This document shows positions 15,204 through 22,447 of a DNA stretch of 47,499 nt, piece after piece. Position 1 is the stretch's first letter; the number at the start of each line of letters is the position of its first letter. Source of the DNA: Planctomycetota bacterium (GTDB taxonomy: Bacteria; Planctomycetota; Phycisphaerae; Sedimentisphaerales; Anaerohalosphaeraceae); contig VGXU01000016.1 in assembly GCA_016873215.1 (NCBI GenBank), positions 1 through 47,499 of the forward strand, written 5' to 3'. Under the pieces are notes generated by a model. That model was given only the letters and a program-made list of their open reading frames with translations. It was not told where the DNA came from and searched no databases. A program made the translations under genes and the position numbers.

Positions 15204-16388
15204 ATGACAATGGCGTCGTATAATTCAACATCCACTCTGGAATCGGCCGCCCGCAAAAACGTTGAATATCCCGGCCGCGAAGCGTCTCAGACGCTCGCCG
15301 CCGCTGCGCCGAAACCGTCTCCATACGCCAACGAGACGGCCCGACGGCAGGATATTATTCTGTTCACCACCCAGCTTGCCGTGATGCTTGACAGCGGCGT
15401 TGTCCTCAGCGATGCGATTATGGCCATTGCCGAGCAGATGAGGCCGGGCGCATTCCGAGTGGTTATCAGCGCCCTGGCCGAACGCATTAAAAACGGCGAC
15501 TGCTTTTCATCAGCGCTTGCGGCGTATCCGCGAATCTTTAATACAATGTTTGTGAGTATAGTCAAAACGTCCGAGGCGTCCGGGCGGATGCCGCATATGC
15601 TGGAAGTTCTTTCCGGCTATCTTAATGCCGAGGCTGAAACGCATAGGCAAGTCAAAAGCGCAATGATTTACCCGGTGATTATGCTGTTAATGGCTGTGGC
15701 GGCAACCGGTTCACTGATGTTTTTCGTTCTCCCGCGGTTCACTCGTATTTACGAATCCCGCGGCGCGGCGCTGCCGGCACTAACCCGGCTTCTGGTCAAT
15801 TGCAGCGGTTTGCTGGCAGACCCGACTTTTATGGCTTCCGCCGTCACCATCGGCATTCTGATTTTTCTTGGTTTCAGCGCCTGGAGAAAAACACTCACAG
15901 GCCATAAAACCATCGACTGGATCAAAATACACACCCCCGTTTTTGGTGTCATGTATATTGATGCCGTCATGACACGCAGTATGCGGATTTTGGCTACGAT
16001 GGTCAACACCGGCGTCAGTCTGCTGGAAGCACTGGAAGTCATGCAGATGTCCTGTGATAATTATTTTTTCCGTTGTTTATGGACGACGGTGGACGCCCGG
16101 CTTCGTGACGGCTATCAGCTTTCCGACGCGATTGAGCTTTCTTCCTATCATGAAATGGTAACACCGAGTATTATTCAGATGCTCCGTGCCGGCGAGAAAT
16201 CCGGCCAAATCGGCCGTATCTGTGATAAAGTATCTCTGCTGCTGGAAAAGAAGCTGCAGAATTCCATTCGTGCCGCCATCACGTTGATTGAGCCGATGAT
16301 GATTATCATTATGGGTGTTATCGTCGGCACTATCGCTATCGCGCTGCTGCTGCCGGTCTTCCGCATCTCCAGCATCATGGCCCATTAA
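15204..16388 (+). CDS. gspF: Inner-membrane platform protein (GspF/PilC)
   Basis: A 394-residue polytopic protein with the two cytoplasmic helical GspF domains (about 45-170 and 250-372) and membrane helices at about 153-175, 205-225 and 360-385. Features include FTTQLAVMLDSGVVLSDAI, VKTSEASGRMPHMLEVLSGYL, and the second copy MVTPSIIQMLRAGEKSGQIGRI with C-terminal EPMMIIIMGVIVGTIAIALLLPVF. It is the platform on which the ATPase works. The first ATG (15204) is three bases from the AGGA; ATG 15210 has better spacing, so the protein may be two residues shorter. Confidence 0.95.
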   Translation: MTMASYNSTSTLESAARKNVEYPGREASQTLAAAAPKPSPYANETARRQDIILFTTQLAVMLDSGVVLSDAIMAIAEQMRPGAFRVVISALAERIKNGDCFSSALAAYPRIFNTMFVSIVKTSEASGRMPHMLEVLSGYLNAEAETHRQVKSAMIYPVIMLLMAVAATGSLMFFVLPRFTRIYESRGAALPALTRLLVNCSGLLADPTFMASAVTIGILIFLGFSAWRKTLTGHKTIDWIKIHTPVFGVMYIDAVMTRSMRILATMVNTGVSLLEALEVMQMSCDNYFFRCLWTTVDARLRDGYQLSDAIELSSYHEMVTPSIIQMLRAGEKSGQIGRICDKVSLLLEKKLQNSIRAAITLIEPMMIIIMGVIVGTIAIALLLPVFRISSIMAH

Positions 16389-16494
16389 CCGGCGGTTCTC
16401 TGTTAAAATCCGCTTATTAATCACCTTTACGGTGTGGTATCCCGTCTTGAAAACGCAGCCGGAAAATCGGACTTTCTTTTATCCTGTATGACGG

Positions 16495-16500
16495 TATAAT
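16495..16500 (+). promoter_or_regulatory. Extended -10 box for methyltransferase gene
   Basis: GGTATAAT at 16493-16500 is a consensus -10 hexamer preceded by GG. The ATG follows ten bases later, so transcription would start within about four bases of the start codon and the mRNA would be nearly leaderless. No clear -35 box is seen. The same GGTATA(A/G)T pattern precedes polA and the Hcp-dockerin gene. Confidence 0.45.
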
Positions 16501-16510
16501 TTTTGGGTGT

Positions 16511-17482
16511 ATGAACGGGAAGATAGAACAGTCGGATTCCGCGCAGCAACCTCTGCGGCCGAGACCCTTGTGGCAGCGGCTGCTCTATCCGTTCATCGGA
16601 ATAATTCTGGTTATTCTTGGAATCATTTTATGGCTTACGCCGGTGGTGATGGGCTTTCCGCTGATTATTATCGGTGTGCCGCTTTTATTCTGTTTTCATC
16701 CGCGTCTTGAACTCAGGTTTCGCCGCAAAATGCACACCATCCGGCTGATGATGATGAACAAAGTAAAAAGAACTGAGGAAAAGAGAGCGGAAGTTGCGGC
16801 TATGGAAAATTCCTCTTCTGATTCTATTGAGTATGCAAAATCTATTGGGTACTCAAAACAGGAAATGAAAAGTGTACCCGAAGAAGCGGCCCTGACACAT
16901 GGCTGTGGAAATCCAACGGTGCTTGCGGAACTGAAAGAGGGACAAACCGTTCTGGACCTTGGCTGCGGGGGCGGATTAGATGTTTTTCTCGCAGCGCGGA
17001 AAGTGGGCCGAAAAGGCAGGGTCATCGGTTTGGATAGTTCACCTGAAATAGTCGAGAAGGCCGATACCAGTGCAAGAAAAAACAAGTATGAAAATGTTGA
17101 ATTCAAAGTCGCCGAAATAGAAAAATTGCCGGTCCCGGATGATTTCGTTGACGTTGTCATAAGCAATTGTGTCATTAATCATTCGTCTGACAAGTTGGTT
17201 GTATTCAGGGAGGCACACAGGGTTTTGAAGCCGGGCGGCAGGATGTTCGTATCAGACCTGGTCACTGCGGGAAAGTTTACTGAACATGATCTGCAAAGCG
17301 TTGACAAACTATGGGCGGATTGGCTTGCCGCAGCGTCCGGGAAACAGGACTATCTGAACGCGATAAAAGAAGCCGGCTTCCGGATAATTACCGTGCTTGC
17401 CGAAGGGACCTTTCCGATGGCGGAAGCAGATAACATCCTCAAAGGGAAAATCATCAGTATCCAAATCAAAGGAATCAAATAA
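16511..17482 (+). CDS. Membrane-anchored ArsM-like SAM methyltransferase
   Basis: A 323-residue fusion. Residues 24-62 are two membrane helices with the LGIILWLTPVVMGFPLIIIG pattern of PGPGW-type small membrane proteins. From about 105 on, the protein matches the arsenite methyltransferase family: GYSKQEM, GCGNP, SAM motif VLDLGCGGGLDVFLAA, IGLDSSPEIVEKA, SNCVIN and HRVLKPGGRMFVSD. Two family cysteines are present (Cys132, Cys220), but the third arsenic ligand, normally Cys in an LWxxC segment, is Trp271 (LWADWLAAASG). Arsenic methylation is therefore doubtful. The ATG at 16511 lies just after a -10 box; an internal ATG at 16802 could give a soluble form. Confidence 0.75.
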   Translation: MNGKIEQSDSAQQPLRPRPLWQRLLYPFIGIILVILGIILWLTPVVMGFPLIIIGVPLLFCFHPRLELRFRRKMHTIRLMMMNKVKRTEEKRAEVAAMENSSSDSIEYAKSIGYSKQEMKSVPEEAALTHGCGNPTVLAELKEGQTVLDLGCGGGLDVFLAARKVGRKGRVIGLDSSPEIVEKADTSARKNKYENVEFKVAEIEKLPVPDDFVDVVISNCVINHSSDKLVVFREAHRVLKPGGRMFVSDLVTAGKFTEHDLQSVDKLWADWLAAASGKQDYLNAIKEAGFRIITVLAEGTFPMAEADNILKGKIISIQIKGIK

Positions 17483-17532
17483 GAAAGAAAAGATCAGAAG
17501 TTCTTTTTTCAACATGAATTCTTTTCTTTTTT
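17481..17532 (+). terminator. Possible AT-rich terminator before polA
   Basis: GAAAGAAAAGA just after the methyltransferase stop can pair with TCTTTTCTTTT at about 17522-17532, giving an A/T-rich stem with a T-rich 3' arm. Stability is low, so termination is tentative. Confidence 0.35.
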
Positions 17533-17544
17533 CCTCTCTGCTGG

Positions 17545-17550
17545 TATAGT
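17545..17550 (+). promoter_or_regulatory. Extended -10 box for polA (probable leaderless start)
   Basis: GGTATAGT (17543-17550) is followed by only seven bases before the polA ATG at 17558. With normal -10 to start-site spacing, the transcript begins at or beside the A of the ATG. No Shine-Dalgarno sequence precedes the ATG. A leaderless polA mRNA is the simplest reading. Confidence 0.5.
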
Positions 17551-17557
17551 ATCTTTT

Positions 17558-20353
17558 ATGAGTAAGGAGACGAAAAAGCTGTTTATCATTGACGGCCACG
17601 CCCATATCTACGCGGCCTATTACGCCCCGATGCGCCCGCTTACCAGCCCCTCCGGCGAACCGACCAAGGCGGTCTTTGTTTTTACCAATGCAATCCTCGG
17701 CCTGCTCGAACGCGAAAAGCCAGATATGCTGGTCGTGACGATGGATTCCAAGACCCCCAGTTTTCGCACCAAAATTTATCACGAATACAAAGCCCACCGT
17801 CCGCCGATGCCCGAAGATATGCCTATTCAGATCAATCGTATCGAACAGATTCTGGACGCGATGAAAATCCCGATGCTTCGCGTTGACGGCTGGGAGGCCG
17901 ACGACCTCATCGGTACGCTGGCGACCCAGGCCGCCAAAGCCGGCATCGACGCCTATATCTGCTCCAAAGACAAGGATATGCTCCAGCTTCTGCAAAAACA
18001 CGTATCGACCTACGACCTCAAGACCGGCCAGAAGACCGACCTCCAGAAACTTCACGAGGAAATAAGGCTTCGCCCACAGCAGTTTATCGACGTATTGGCC
18101 CTGCAGGGCGACGCCTCGGATAATGTTCCCGGCGTACCTGACGTTGGTCCCAAGACGGCCCTCGAATGGATTCAAAAATACGGCTCGCTCGATGAGCTTT
18201 ACAAACATGCCGACGATATCAAAGGCAAACGCGGCGACAACCTTCGCAATTCAAAAGAGATTGCTTATCTGAGTCAAAAACTCGTTACGATTGATTGTGA
18301 TGCGCCGGTAAAACTGGATGAAAAAACGTTTGCTGTATCCGGGCCGGATAAAGAAAAACTCACCGGCCTTTTTAAGGAACTGGGTTTTACTCGCCTGTTG
18401 ACCCAGCTCGGCCTCAAAACCGAATCCGCAACAGCAGCCCAAAGCGGAAGCGACGGGATGAGTAAAGGAAAACCCAAAGAATCACCGGACCGTGCCGGGC
18501 AGGGGATGCTCTTCGCCGTCGCCGCCGAAAAAACAGCCCGCACGACGAACAAGGGCTATCAGCTTATTGACTCACCGCAGGCGTTTGACGCGTTCGTTAA
18601 AGAGCTTCAAAAGCAAAAAACATTCGCCGTCGATACCGAAACCACCTCCATCGACCCGATGCGGGCCGAGCTTGTCGGATTGAGTTTTTGCTGGAAAGAA
18701 CACCATGCGTTTTATCTGCCCGTCCGCGCGCCGCTCGGACAAAAACGCCTCGACGTAAACAAAATTCGCCCCATTCTCGCGCCGATTCTTGCTGACCCGA
18801 AGCGCTACAAAATCGGCCAGAATCTCAAATATGATATGCTCATCCTCGAAAACGCCGGTATGCCTCTGGCGGTTGCGCCCGGCGGGGCGTTTGATACGAT
18901 GGTCGCCTCCTATTGCCTCCACGCCGACCGCTCAAGCCATTCGATGGACGCAATGGCCAAAGATTATCTCAATTATGAGCCGATTCCCATTTCCGAGCTT
19001 ATCGGCAAGGGCAAAAATCAGATTACGTTTGACAGGGTCGATACCGCAGCGGCCTGCGAATACTCTGCCGAGGATGCGGATGTCACATACCAGCTCTGGC
19101 AGTATCTGTCCGCCCGTCTTGACGCCCAGCCTTCGCTTAAACAGCTGTTCGAGGAAGTCGAGATGCCGCTGGTGTCGGTATTGGCACGAATGGAATTCAA
19201 CGGCGTATCGCTCGATACGGACCTGCTGGGCAAAATGTCCAAATCCATTAAAAAACAAGTCGAGCAGTTGACCGATGAAATTTTCGCTATCGCCGGCCTG
19301 CCGTTCAATATCGACTCGACCAAGCAGCTTGGAGAGGTTTTGTTTGACCGCCTCGGCCTTCAGAGCGTCCGCCAGGGTAAAACCCAGCGCAGCACCGACG
19401 CGGATGTTTTGGAGCAGTTGTCCGGTCAGCATCCGATTATCCCGCTGCTCCTCGAATACCGCCAGCTTGTCAAATTGCAGAATACCTATATTGATAAATT
19501 GCCGCTGCTGGTCAATCCCAAAACGCAGCGCGTTCACGCCTCATTCAATCAGACCGTCACGGCCACCGGCCGGCTCAGTTCATCCGACCCGAATTTGCAG
19601 AATATCCCGATACGAACGGAAGTGGGGAAACAAATCCGCTCGGCCTTTGTGCCTAAAGACAAGGCCGGTTGCATTCTCAGCGCCGACTATTCGCAGATTG
19701 AACTGCGTCTGCTGGCGCATTTTTCAAAAGACAAGGCGATGTTGAATGCCTTCGCCAACGATATGGATATTCATACGTTTGTCGCCTCGCAGATTTACGG
19801 CATTCCGGATAGGGAAGTCTCTTCGGAAATGCGCACCAAGGCCAAGGCCGTCAATTTCGGCATCATCTATGGGCAGGGGCCGTTTGGCCTTTCGCAGACG
19901 GTCGGCATATCGCAGGCCGAGGCCAAAAAATTCATCGACGAATATTACGCCCGCTATCCGTCCATCCGCAAATTTATGGACGGCGAAATCGACAAGGCCG
20001 GCAAACTCGGTTATGCCCAGACGATTCTCGGTCGCCGTCGGCCGATTACGGGGTTAGACAGCAAAAACTTCAACGTCCGCTCGCTGGCCCAGCGTCTTGC
20101 GGTTAATACCGTGGTGCAGGGTTCCGCCGCCGATTTAATTAAGATGGCCATGATTGCCATCCAGCGGCGCATTGAAAAAGAAAAGCTGCCAATCAAAATG
20201 ATTTTGCAGATTCACGATGAGCTGGTCTTCGAACTGCCGGAGAAAGATGCGCGAACACACGCCGAATGGATTGCCGTCGAGATGACCTCCGCAATCCGCC
20301 TCGACGCGCCGCTCAAGGTCGATATCTCCATCGGTGAATCCTGGCTGGAATAA
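17558..20353 (+). CDS. polA: DNA polymerase I
   Basis: A 931-residue repair and Okazaki-processing polymerase with all three domains. The 5'-3' exonuclease (1-290) has WEADDLIGTLA, SKDKDMLQLL and GDASDNVPGV. The 3'-5' proofreading domain (about 325-520) keeps the Asp-x-Glu site in FAVDTETTSID, plus DTMVASY. The polymerase (about 530-931) has motif A SADYSQIELRLLAHF, the O-helix RTKAKAVNFGIIYG with the Phe that discriminates against dideoxynucleotides, and motif C QIHDELVFE. The length matches E. coli Pol I (928). It stands alone between two unrelated genes, with its own promoter. Confidence 0.98.
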   Translation: MSKETKKLFIIDGHAHIYAAYYAPMRPLTSPSGEPTKAVFVFTNAILGLLEREKPDMLVVTMDSKTPSFRTKIYHEYKAHRPPMPEDMPIQINRIEQILDAMKIPMLRVDGWEADDLIGTLATQAAKAGIDAYICSKDKDMLQLLQKHVSTYDLKTGQKTDLQKLHEEIRLRPQQFIDVLALQGDASDNVPGVPDVGPKTALEWIQKYGSLDELYKHADDIKGKRGDNLRNSKEIAYLSQKLVTIDCDAPVKLDEKTFAVSGPDKEKLTGLFKELGFTRLLTQLGLKTESATAAQSGSDGMSKGKPKESPDRAGQGMLFAVAAEKTARTTNKGYQLIDSPQAFDAFVKELQKQKTFAVDTETTSIDPMRAELVGLSFCWKEHHAFYLPVRAPLGQKRLDVNKIRPILAPILADPKRYKIGQNLKYDMLILENAGMPLAVAPGGAFDTMVASYCLHADRSSHSMDAMAKDYLNYEPIPISELIGKGKNQITFDRVDTAAACEYSAEDADVTYQLWQYLSARLDAQPSLKQLFEEVEMPLVSVLARMEFNGVSLDTDLLGKMSKSIKKQVEQLTDEIFAIAGLPFNIDSTKQLGEVLFDRLGLQSVRQGKTQRSTDADVLEQLSGQHPIIPLLLEYRQLVKLQNTYIDKLPLLVNPKTQRVHASFNQTVTATGRLSSSDPNLQNIPIRTEVGKQIRSAFVPKDKAGCILSADYSQIELRLLAHFSKDKAMLNAFANDMDIHTFVASQIYGIPDREVSSEMRTKAKAVNFGIIYGQGPFGLSQTVGISQAEAKKFIDEYYARYPSIRKFMDGEIDKAGKLGYAQTILGRRRPITGLDSKNFNVRSLAQRLAVNTVVQGSAADLIKMAMIAIQRRIEKEKLPIKMILQIHDELVFELPEKDARTHAEWIAVEMTSAIRLDAPLKVDISIGESWLE

Positions 20354-20358
20354 CGCAA

Positions 20359-20378
20359 CCGAAGCGTCCCTGCTTCGG
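20359..20378 (+). terminator. Hairpin after polA
   Basis: CCGAAGC-gtccct-GCTTCGG forms a perfect 7-bp stem six bases after the polA stop codon. There is no T run, so it may be an mRNA 3' end stabiliser or a weak terminator. Confidence 0.4.
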
Positions 20379-20474
20379 ATTGGGTGTGTCATCTCTGAGT
20401 TGGAGTAAAATAAAGATTGATTTTCTTCAGATAAAGCATTATATTACCCAAAAGGTTAAAATTGTATTGAATGG

Positions 20475-20480
20475 TATAAT
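20475..20480 (+). promoter_or_regulatory. Extended -10 box for Hcp-dockerin gene
   Basis: GGTATAAT (20473-20480) stands 34 bases upstream of the ATG, leaving a normal leader that contains GTGGGAG. There is no convincing -35 box, as at the other GGTATAAT sites in this window. Confidence 0.45.
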
Positions 20481-20514
20481 TGCTGATTAAGAATATCAAT
20501 TTAGTGGGAGATGT

Positions 20515-21165
20515 ATGATGAAAACTACACGCTTAGTCGCATCAATCACGTTTTACTTCATTTTTACGACCGTATCTTTTGGGGCCGAGACCGTGCATCT
20601 TTACATTACAGGAGCTGATCAGGGCTATATTGTGGGAGAATCAACTCAGACATCCTTAGGCAGAGAAGGTTCCATTGAGGCGGTTGCATATACCCATATG
20701 CTGATGGGTGAACCAGACAACAGAACGGGTATCACGGGTACTGTACGGGATCATTTTCCGGTGACCATACTCAAGAGACTGGATAAATCAACGCCCCGTC
20801 TCTTCAAGGCATGGCGCAATCATGAACGGCTGGAGATTATCATTAAATTTTTCCGCCCTAATCCCACTGGCGACGGTACGACCGAGCATTTTTATAAGGT
20901 AAACTTGATTCACGCCTATATCTCAGGTATTCGCCAGGAAGTTCCCAATAGTCTGGACCCGGCAGCGTCTAACTTACCTCCCGTTGAACGCGTTTCATTT
21001 ACGTATTCAGCGATTGAAGAGGTCTGGATTCCGGATGGATTTACTTATGGTGACGAATGGCATACCAATACCACCAAAATACCCCTCAGCGATGTCAACT
21101 TTGACGGCATTGTCAATATGAATGATTTTGCAATTCTTGCCGATGAGTGGATGATGCAGTACTGA
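20515..21165 (+). CDS. Secreted Hcp-family protein with C-terminal half-dockerin
   Basis: A 216-residue secreted protein in three parts. A signal peptide (1-23) ends FTTVSFGA. Residues about 26-170 match the Hcp (type VI secretion tube) family: GYIVGESTQTSLGREGSIEA, PVTILKRLDKSTPRLFKAW, FFRPNPTGDGTTEHFYKV and VSFTYSAIEEVW. The C-terminus DVNFDGIVNMNDFAILADEW is a single dockerin-type calcium loop (Asp, Asn, Asp, Gly at positions 1, 3, 5, 6 and Asp at 12). No other type VI gene is present, and a Sec signal is incompatible with a cytoplasmic tube subunit. The Hcp fold is probably used here as an extracellular or periplasmic ring module. Start could also be ATG 20518. Confidence 0.85.
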   Translation: MMKTTRLVASITFYFIFTTVSFGAETVHLYITGADQGYIVGESTQTSLGREGSIEAVAYTHMLMGEPDNRTGITGTVRDHFPVTILKRLDKSTPRLFKAWRNHERLEIIIKFFRPNPTGDGTTEHFYKVNLIHAYISGIRQEVPNSLDPAASNLPPVERVSFTYSAIEEVWIPDGFTYGDEWHTNTTKIPLSDVNFDGIVNMNDFAILADEWMMQY

Positions 21166-21220
21166 TCGGTATGGGGCGGTAATGAATTTTGGTAGCGTGA
21201 GCCAGGCCCTCGCGGTTTAT

Positions 21221-21529
21221 TTACCCGCCGCTGCGTTTGACGGTATAGCCTTTTTTCTGCAGTTCCTCGACCAGCTTATCGCGATGGTCGCCCTGGATTT
21301 CAATAACGCCGTTTTTGACCGTTCCGCCGGCGCCGCATTTCTGTTTCAGGCCAGTCGCAAGTTCTTTGAGTCCGGCTTCGTCCAGCCCAATTCCCGTAAT
21401 GACCGTCACTCCTTTTCCCTTCCGGCCTTTGGTTTCCCTGCCGACACGGACGATGCCATCGCCTTTGAAAGATGCCGCCGGCTGCCGGCACACGCACTGG
21501 GCCGCGGGCCTGCCGCAGGCCGGGCACAT
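21221..21529 (-). CDS. yciH: SUI1/YciH (eIF1-like) translation factor
   Basis: A 102-residue protein with the SUI1 core: [68 protein letters not shown] and [11 protein letters not shown]. It is the bacterial YciH homologue of eIF1, which binds near the ribosomal P site. The N-terminal extension [13 protein letters not shown] looks like a small zinc knuckle. The only in-frame ATG is 21529, yet the conserved N-terminal segment ([19 protein letters not shown]) continues upstream in the same frame without a usual start codon. An ATG at 21629 reaches it only with a one-base shift in an A7 tract (21581-21587). Confidence 0.85.
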   Translation of the reverse strand: MCPACGRPAAQCVCRQPAASFKGDGIVRVGRETKGRKGKGVTVITGIGLDEAGLKELATGLKQKCGAGGTVKNGVIEIQGDHRDKLVEELQKKGYTVKRSGG

Positions 21530-21644
21530 CCGGCCGTGTTCCGTGGAAAAGACAATTGCGCTGGGCTTATCGTTTTTCAGTTTTTTTACTCTGCCTGTGG
21601 TGAACCCATTTGTGGATAACTTTCAACATCCGCGCGGGCCATCG

Positions 21645-22097
21645 TCAATTTTTTTTAATCAGGATATCGTGATATTCTTTTTCGAGCAGTTTTTTGTGGT
21701 GGAGTTCTTCGACGGCCAGCAATTCGAGGACTTCGCGCAGCTCTTTTTGCGGGGTAAGTTTGGCCAGAATCTGGTAGAGCATCATCGCGGCGTGTTCTTT
21801 GTTGACGGCGGTCTTGATGGCATTTTCGTAGGTCATATTGTCGGCGTCGGGAACTGCGGAGACATATTTGGCGATTTCGGCGTGGTGTCTGGAGTCGAGA
21901 GTGACTGGCTCGGTGACACCGAGAACCCGTTGGAGCCGTTCTTTGTGCAGTTTTTCCTGCTCGGCGAAACCGAGAAGGACCTTTTTCATAGTCTCGGTTT
22001 GGGCGCGCCCGGACAGTTCCGTATAGAAATCATACGCCACCTCTTCCTGGGCGATGGCAAAGGTCAGGATTTCAGACAGGCTTTCAAATTTTTTCAT
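21645..22097 (-). CDS. Rubrerythrin/ferritin-like diiron protein
   Basis: A 150-residue four-helix protein of the ferritin-like fold. Likely iron ligands are in AIAQEEVAYDFY (helix 1), FAEQEKLHKERL (helix 2), AVNKEHAAMMLY (helix 3) and AVEELHHKKLLEKEYHD (helix 4), giving the paired E...ExxH pattern of rubrerythrins. There is no rubredoxin (CxxC) domain, so it is an erythrin-type protein, probably for peroxide or iron handling in a microaerobic or anaerobic cell. ATG 22097 has GAGGG eight bases upstream. It lies upstream of, and may be co-transcribed with, the SUI1 gene. Confidence 0.8.
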   Translation of the reverse strand: MKKFESLSEILTFAIAQEEVAYDFYTELSGRAQTETMKKVLLGFAEQEKLHKERLQRVLGVTEPVTLDSRHHAEIAKYVSAVPDADNMTYENAIKTAVNKEHAAMMLYQILAKLTPQKELREVLELLAVEELHHKKLLEKEYHDILIKKN

Positions 22098-22447
22098 ATT
22101 TTTTTCCCTCAAGATTTTAAGGATTCACCGCTGTTTTCTACACATCAAGAGTACTTCCGGTTCGGGGAATTTGCAAGAGGCGTCTTTGTTTCTTGCCTGT
22201 CGGGGGCAAAAAGCATATAATTTTTGTTCTCAAAATCTCTAAAAAAGATGGAATAATTATTCGCAAACAAACGTCTTTAAGAGAGGCAGTTAATAGGCCA
22301 ATTTTTCTTTATGGGGGGAAACCGACGAAAAAGTTTATATGTTGGGGAAAAATCAGCGTTTTCAGTGTGGAAAATGCGACCGTTTTCAGTTTTGAAGCCG
22401 GTCAGGGGAGATGTCAGTTGGTATAAATTGTTAAATGAAAGTTTAGT
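22098..22447. other. 350-base divergent intergenic region
   Basis: This gap separates the minus-strand rubrerythrin gene from the plus-strand chorismatase-like gene and should hold both promoters. A GGTATAAA box at 22420-22427 lies 20 bases before the plus-strand ATG. CGTTTTCAGT occurs twice, at 22357-22366 and 22381-22390, 24 bases apart, and could be a regulator site. A GCAAGA/TCTTGC inverted repeat lies near 22172-22197. No gene or RNA is recognised. Confidence 0.4.

Noticed and set aside
20515-21165. Reading the Hcp-family gene as evidence for a type VI secretion system.
   Set aside because: The protein has a Sec signal peptide and a dockerin, and no tssB, tssC, vgrG or clpV genes occur in the window.
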